Shown here: positions 5,732 through 9,156 of the stretch, in pieces | Layout of the letters: every line of letters starts with the position of its first letter | How positions within the stretch are numbered: the first letter of the stretch is position 1 | Assembly (NCBI GenBank): GCA_027017025.1 | Contig: JALURH010000184.1 | Location: 1-9,156 of the forward strand | Origin: Thermofilaceae archaeon | GTDB taxonomy: Archaea > Thermoproteota > Thermoprotei > Thermofilales > Thermofilaceae | DNA: 9,156 nucleotides | Direction: 5' to 3' | The notes under the pieces: generated by a model | Seen by the model: the letters and a program-made list of their open reading frames with translations, nothing else | What the model was told of the DNA's origin: nothing | Database searches by the model: none | Program-made: the position numbers and the translations under genes

Positions 5732-6784
5732 ATGAAGAAAATAATACTGCTGCTGGTAGGTATATCCGTCTTTATTGTGTTTATCTTAGCTATTGGAGTG
5801 GATTTCAATGAGCTATATTCCTACTTACTAGGCGTAGATCCTAGATACTATCTCGTAGCTATCATCTTAGACGTAGGTTTTATGACAAGTTATGCTACAG
5901 CATGGTATTTCCTAGTTAGAAGTATACATAGCAGAGTGAGAATTAAGGATATCCTTTTCATAGTACTTGTTGGATGGTTTGGAGACATGGTTGTACCTGC
6001 GGCGTTCGTAACTGGGGAAGCCATAAGATTGTACTTACTTAACAAATTATATGGGATTGATTACAGCAAAGGTTTTGCTACAATACTCATACATAGGCTC
6101 ATGAGTGCATTATCATTTGTAATGTTCATAATACTGGGTTTAATTTTCTTAGTGGAAGGAGGTACCGTAGTTGGTAACGAGATGATTAAGCAAGCACTCT
6201 TTGGGGTTTCTCTAGCATTTATAGCTATAGTATCTGTGTCTATGCTCATAATGCGAGAAGATATAACGGAAAGAATAGTTTTGGAGTTTGTCAAGAGATT
6301 TTCAAAATATCTTGATAGATGGAATCTCAGAGAAAGGGTCTTGGATAGCTTAAAGGGTTATAAGGAATCAATAACTGTTCTAAAAACATCAACATCAAAT
6401 CTCCTTCTAGGTTTCTTCTCTATGATCATCCAGTGGCTCTTTGGGATATCTATACCCTATGTAATTTTTCAGGGAGTCGGATATAGAATGAGTTTCTGGG
6501 CACTAGCTGTTGCCTATCCACTCTATGGCTTAGCAGATAACATACCATTAGGTATACCGGTTAACGCAGGTATTCTCGACGCAGCAATGACTTCTATGTT
6601 TATTCTATTGGGCGCACCGAAGGAGATAGCACTTAGCGTTACATTACTAACAAGAAGTATTATAGTACTCTTCGAGGCAGTGGTAACAGGGTCTATAACC
6701 CTAGTTTATGTAGCTAGGATTATTGGAGAAATTAGGATAGATAATGTGAAGAAACTGCTTTATCAGATAACTGTCAAAGATTGA
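5732..6784 (+). CDS. UPF0104 / flippase-like integral membrane protein
   Basis: The family is related to the transmembrane part of lysylphosphatidylglycerol synthases (AglD/MprF-type). Archaeal and bacterial relatives are linked to handling of lipids or lipid-linked sugars, but most members have no proven reaction. The 350-residue product has about seven to eight hydrophobic segments (around 4-22, 41-62, 74-92, 118-141, 155-174, 224-247, 255-268 and 295-330). Two family blocks are visible: VVPAAFVTGEAIRLYLL (87-103), matching the usual P..GE..R motif, and IPLGIPVNAGILDA (271-284), at the place of the common PTPGGLG.E motif but altered. It has no soluble catalytic domain. It lies 59 bases before the tetraether lipid synthase gene on the same strand, which supports a role in membrane lipid biology by context only. 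Confidence 0.8.
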   Translation: MKKIILLLVGISVFIVFILAIGVDFNELYSYLLGVDPRYYLVAIILDVGFMTSYATAWYFLVRSIHSRVRIKDILFIVLVGWFGDMVVPAAFVTGEAIRLYLLNKLYGIDYSKGFATILIHRLMSALSFVMFIILGLIFLVEGGTVVGNEMIKQALFGVSLAFIAIVSVSMLIMREDITERIVLEFVKRFSKYLDRWNLRERVLDSLKGYKESITVLKTSTSNLLLGFFSMIIQWLFGISIPYVIFQGVGYRMSFWALAVAYPLYGLADNIPLGIPVNAGILDAAMTSMFILLGAPKEIALSVTLLTRSIIVLFEAVVTGSITLVYVARIIGEIRIDNVKKLLYQITVKD

Positions 6785-6832
6785 CGGTGGGATAATAGAA
6801 AAATCTTTAACACAGGAAGGAGATATTATGAA

Positions 6833-6840
6833 GAGGTGAT
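6833..6840 (+). promoter_or_regulatory. Full-length Shine-Dalgarno site deciding a TTG start
   Basis: GAGGTGAT complements the archaeal 16S 3' end over eight bases and ends three bases before TTG 6844. An in-frame TGA at 6829 rules out any start further upstream. A second purine-rich site GGAAGGAG (6815-6822) precedes a four-codon reading frame (ATG AAG AGG TGA, 6828-6839) that overlaps this site. Confidence 0.7.
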
Positions 6841-6843
6841 TAC

Positions 6844-8688
6844 TTGGGAGCTAGTGAATTATTTCTAGAGTTTCCAGAAAAGGGGGAGATACGGATAGAT
6901 TATTCAAAACTTCAGGATGCAAAGGTAGAAGATTTTGAAAAAATAGCAAAAAGCATTAGACCTAAGCTTATACCAAAGCCTGGAGTAGACTATAAACTCT
7001 ACTTAAAAGAGAAACCTAAATTGGGTGACCATGAAAGGTTAATTGCATACACTCTATCTGCTTGTCCCTATTGTAACTCTCTATTATATGCAGTAATCTT
7101 TGAAAGAGAAGAAAAAGTTTGGATAAGAAAGAGATGCCCTGAGCATGGAGAGATAGAAGAGCTATATTTTGGAAGCTATGAAATGTATAACTGGTATAAG
7201 AGGTGGCAAAATGATGGTAGGGGGAACGACTTTTATCATGTGCCCCTAGTTGCCCCATGCCCATATAATTGTGGTCTTTGTCCGAGGCACAAGTCTCATC
7301 CAGCATTGATAAATCTAGTAGCTACCAATAGATGCGATCTAAGTTGTTTCTATTGTTTCTTTTTTGCTACCAGGGCTGGATACGTATATGAACCTACGCT
7401 TGAGCACATACGTTACATGCTTAAACAGCCTAGGAAGCTCAAACCTAAGCCAGCTATAGCTCTCCAGATAACTGGTGGAGAACCTTTGCTCCGTGATGAT
7501 ATAGTCGACATAGTACGTATAGCTAAGGAGGAAGGCTACACACATGTGCAGGTAAATACAACTGGTATAAAGCTAGCTTTTGACCCTGATTTAGCTACAA
7601 AGCTGAGAAAAGCTGGGACAAATGTTCTTTATATGAGTTTTGATGGTGTAACTCCCTATACTAACCCTAAAAATCACTGGGAGATACCTTATGCCTTAGA
7701 CAATCTCAGGAAAGCTGGACTAGGTGTAGTACTTGTACCCACGGTAATTAAAAGCTATAACCTAGGTGATGTGGGGAGAATAATACGTTTTGCACTAAAA
7801 CATAATGATATTATCAGGGGGGTAAACTTTCAACCCGTTTCAATAACTGGTAGGATGTCCAGGAAGGAGAGAGAGAAAGAAAGAGTTACTATACCCGATG
7901 TCATAATTGAAGTAGAGAAGCAAACAGAAGGCCAGATTTCTCGATGGGACTGGTACCCTGTTCCAAGCGTAGCACCTATCTCTAGATTCATCGAAGCTAT
8001 AACGGGGAAGCCGCAGATTACATTCACTACCCATTTTGTTTGTGGAGCAGCAACCTACGTCTTTCAAGAGAATGGAGAAATAATTCCAATAACTAGGTTT
8101 GTAGACGTAAAGGGTTTTATGAAATATTTAGATATGAAGGCTAGGGAACTGGAACAGGGTAAGAATAAATATATAATTATGCTTGATGTTCTCTGGAGAC
8201 TGCGGAAATTCGTGGATCTTAGTAATGCCCCTAAAAGGCTAAGAGAAGGTCGTAAATTATTGAAACATCTCTATAAAATTTTCATAAAACATGACTATAG
8301 CTCTCTCGGCGAGTTCCACTATGATTCATTATTCCTCGGCATGATGCATTTCCAAGATCTCTATAACCATGATGTTGCAAGAGTTATGAGATGCGATATA
8401 CATTATGTCATGCCGGATGGACGAGAGGTACCATTCTGTTCATTTAATGTCATACCCGATCTTTACAGAGATAGAACACAGAGAGTCTTCTCATATGCAA
8501 TAAAGGACTGGGAGCGTATCTCCGGGAAGAAACTCAGCGAATTAAAATATAGGAGAAATATTAAGAAGTTAATAGAAGGAGAACCGTATAAGAGGCATTA
8601 CAGTGGTATAGTTGATATAGAATCAATACCTTATGAGGATCATGTTTTAGCATCAAAGAGGTTTGGCATACCGGTTGTGGAGGAGTAA
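6844..8688 (+). CDS. tes: Tetraether lipid synthase-like radical SAM enzyme (Tes/GDGT-MAS)
   Basis: Tes enzymes join the phytanyl chain ends of two archaeol lipids, making membrane-spanning tetraethers by radical C-C coupling. The 614-residue product has the expected order. A metal knuckle comes first (Cys74, Cys77, Cys98, His101). PCPYNCGLCPRHKSH (138-152) carries Cys139, Cys143 and Cys146. The radical SAM motif is CDLSCFYC (Cys164, Cys168, Cys171), then TGGEPL (210-215) for SAM binding and VNFQPVSITGR (327-337). A C-terminal region has Cys400, Cys517 and Cys532 in HYVMPDGREVPFCSFN (520-535). It has twelve cysteines in total. The known Methanocaldococcus enzyme carries three 4Fe-4S clusters and one mononuclear site, so the ligand count here looks lean. 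The TTG start is set by a perfect ribosome binding site. A downstream gene follows after six bases. The family call is strong; the exact lipid substrate, or a paralogous role, is open. Confidence 0.85.
   Translation: MGASELFLEFPEKGEIRIDYSKLQDAKVEDFEKIAKSIRPKLIPKPGVDYKLYLKEKPKLGDHERLIAYTLSACPYCNSLLYAVIFEREEKVWIRKRCPEHGEIEELYFGSYEMYNWYKRWQNDGRGNDFYHVPLVAPCPYNCGLCPRHKSHPALINLVATNRCDLSCFYCFFFATRAGYVYEPTLEHIRYMLKQPRKLKPKPAIALQITGGEPLLRDDIVDIVRIAKEEGYTHVQVNTTGIKLAFDPDLATKLRKAGTNVLYMSFDGVTPYTNPKNHWEIPYALDNLRKAGLGVVLVPTVIKSYNLGDVGRIIRFALKHNDIIRGVNFQPVSITGRMSRKEREKERVTIPDVIIEVEKQTEGQISRWDWYPVPSVAPISRFIEAITGKPQITFTTHFVCGAATYVFQENGEIIPITRFVDVKGFMKYLDMKARELEQGKNKYIIMLDVLWRLRKFVDLSNAPKRLREGRKLLKHLYKIFIKHDYSSLGEFHYDSLFLGMMHFQDLYNHDVARVMRCDIHYVMPDGREVPFCSFNVIPDLYRDRTQRVFSYAIKDWERISGKKLSELKYRRNIKKLIEGEPYKRHYSGIVDIESIPYEDHVLASKRFGIPVVEE
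8679..8686 (+). promoter_or_regulatory. Ribosome binding site of the unrecognised gene
   Basis: GGAGGAG-type purines at the very end of the tes gene lie about nine bases before ATG 8695. This supports that start and co-translation from a shared mRNA. Confidence 0.5.
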
Positions 8689-8694
8689 GCAACT

Positions 8695-9156
8695 ATGAAT
8701 ATAAAAACCTTCAATTTCTATGTAGAGAGTAATGATCCTAGACCGATAAAAGTGAGAGTAAGAACAGAGATATTTATAGTAATAGATAGTAAAATTTCTC
8801 AGCTAATAGAGAAAGTATCAGAGAGGCCTCTGACTCTAGAGGATATGCTGGATTTTGATAGAGAGTTTGGAAACAAATTTACTTTGTCCATGAATGATCT
8901 AATCCATGGCTCATATAGTGGTGTGGTTGTAGAGTACAAAGTTCCCGGGGATGCATTGTGGGTTATTAAGAAATATATTTATGAGATTGATGGGAGAGAC
9001 GGATACATTGTAGCTCTTTATAGAATAGTAGGTGAGAAGATAAAGACTGTCTATTCTGAAAGAGTATATAAGAAAATCGGCAAGGAACAACGTTTGAAGA
9101 ATCTTGAGCGATATACTGGTATAGACGGGAGCAAGTTAAGCAGAGAATTGGGTATA
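8695..9156 (+). CDS. Unrecognised protein, 3' end cut by the window
   Basis: An open frame starts at ATG 8695, six bases after the tes stop and behind a GGAGGAG site. It runs 154 codons to the window edge without a stop. Reading it directly gives MNIKTFNFYVESNDPRPI at the start and LSRELGI at the edge. The product has no signal peptide, no long hydrophobic segment and no cysteine so far. It is charged, with alternating beta-like strands (RVRTEIFIVID near residues 21-31, SYSGVVVEYKV near 73-83) and a basic stretch near residues 119-140. I do not recognise a family. The tight spacing and matching codon style suggest it is co-transcribed with tes. That the gene is real is likely; its function is unknown. 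Confidence 0.75.
   Translation, partial: MNIKTFNFYVESNDPRPIKVRVRTEIFIVIDSKISQLIEKVSERPLTLEDMLDFDREFGNKFTLSMNDLIHGSYSGVVVEYKVPGDALWVIKKYIYEIDGRDGYIVALYRIVGEKIKTVYSERVYKKIGKEQRLKNLERYTGIDGSKLSRELGI

Noticed and set aside
8818..8833. Inverted repeat TCAGAG-AGGC-CTCTGA.
   Set aside because: It lies inside the open frame of the last gene, is short, and has no T run, so a coding coincidence is the simplest reading.

Overview
The window comes from an archaeon, most likely a hyperthermophilic or thermophilic member of the Thermoproteota (Crenarchaeota), with Desulfurococcales-like organisms the best guess. The reasons are an archaeal-type glutamyl-tRNA synthetase, a diphthamide-forming ATPase, a Trm112-family zinc protein, a tetraether lipid synthase, archaeal TATA-like promoters, leaderless-looking starts beside GAGGTG-type ribosome binding sites, AGA/AGG arginine codons, and a box C/D guide RNA. 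The lineage is inferred from gene style only. No mobile element, CRISPR array, tRNA or rRNA gene was recognised.

Layout. Positions 1-656 hold no convincing protein gene but contain GC-rich hairpins: a strong terminator-like structure ending in seven T (about 98-151) and a multi-hairpin segment (about 235-347) that may be an unidentified structured RNA. A Trm112-like gene (666-1058, +) runs tail to tail into gltX (1055-2770, -), and the two stop codons share one CTAG. gltX diverges from an orphan archaeal prepilin-type peptidase (2817-3584, +). Immediately after the peptidase stop codon lies a probable box C/D sRNA (about 3583-3656, +). Its first guide is complementary to a motif I recall as conserved in archaeal 16S rRNA helix 44.

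On the minus strand, dph6 (4974-5663) and a SAH/MTA-deaminase-like amidohydrolase (3703-4977) form a two-gene operon with a 4-base ATGA overlap. Across a 68-bp divergent promoter region, which contains a perfect 17-bp palindrome, a plus-strand cluster begins: an integral membrane flippase-like protein of the UPF0104 family (5732-6784), a tetraether lipid synthase-like radical SAM enzyme (6844-8688), and an unrecognised gene (8695 onward) cut by the window end.

Functional themes are translation and its modification (Trm112, GluRS, diphthamide, rRNA-methylation guide), methyl-cycle by-product salvage (amidohydrolase) and membrane lipid biology (UPF0104 protein plus Tes). The most informative non-textbook observations are the C/D sRNA at the 3' end of the peptidase gene, the two GC-rich RNA-like segments at the start, and the membrane-lipid neighbourhood with its unidentified third gene. 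Nothing here proves a wholly new system.
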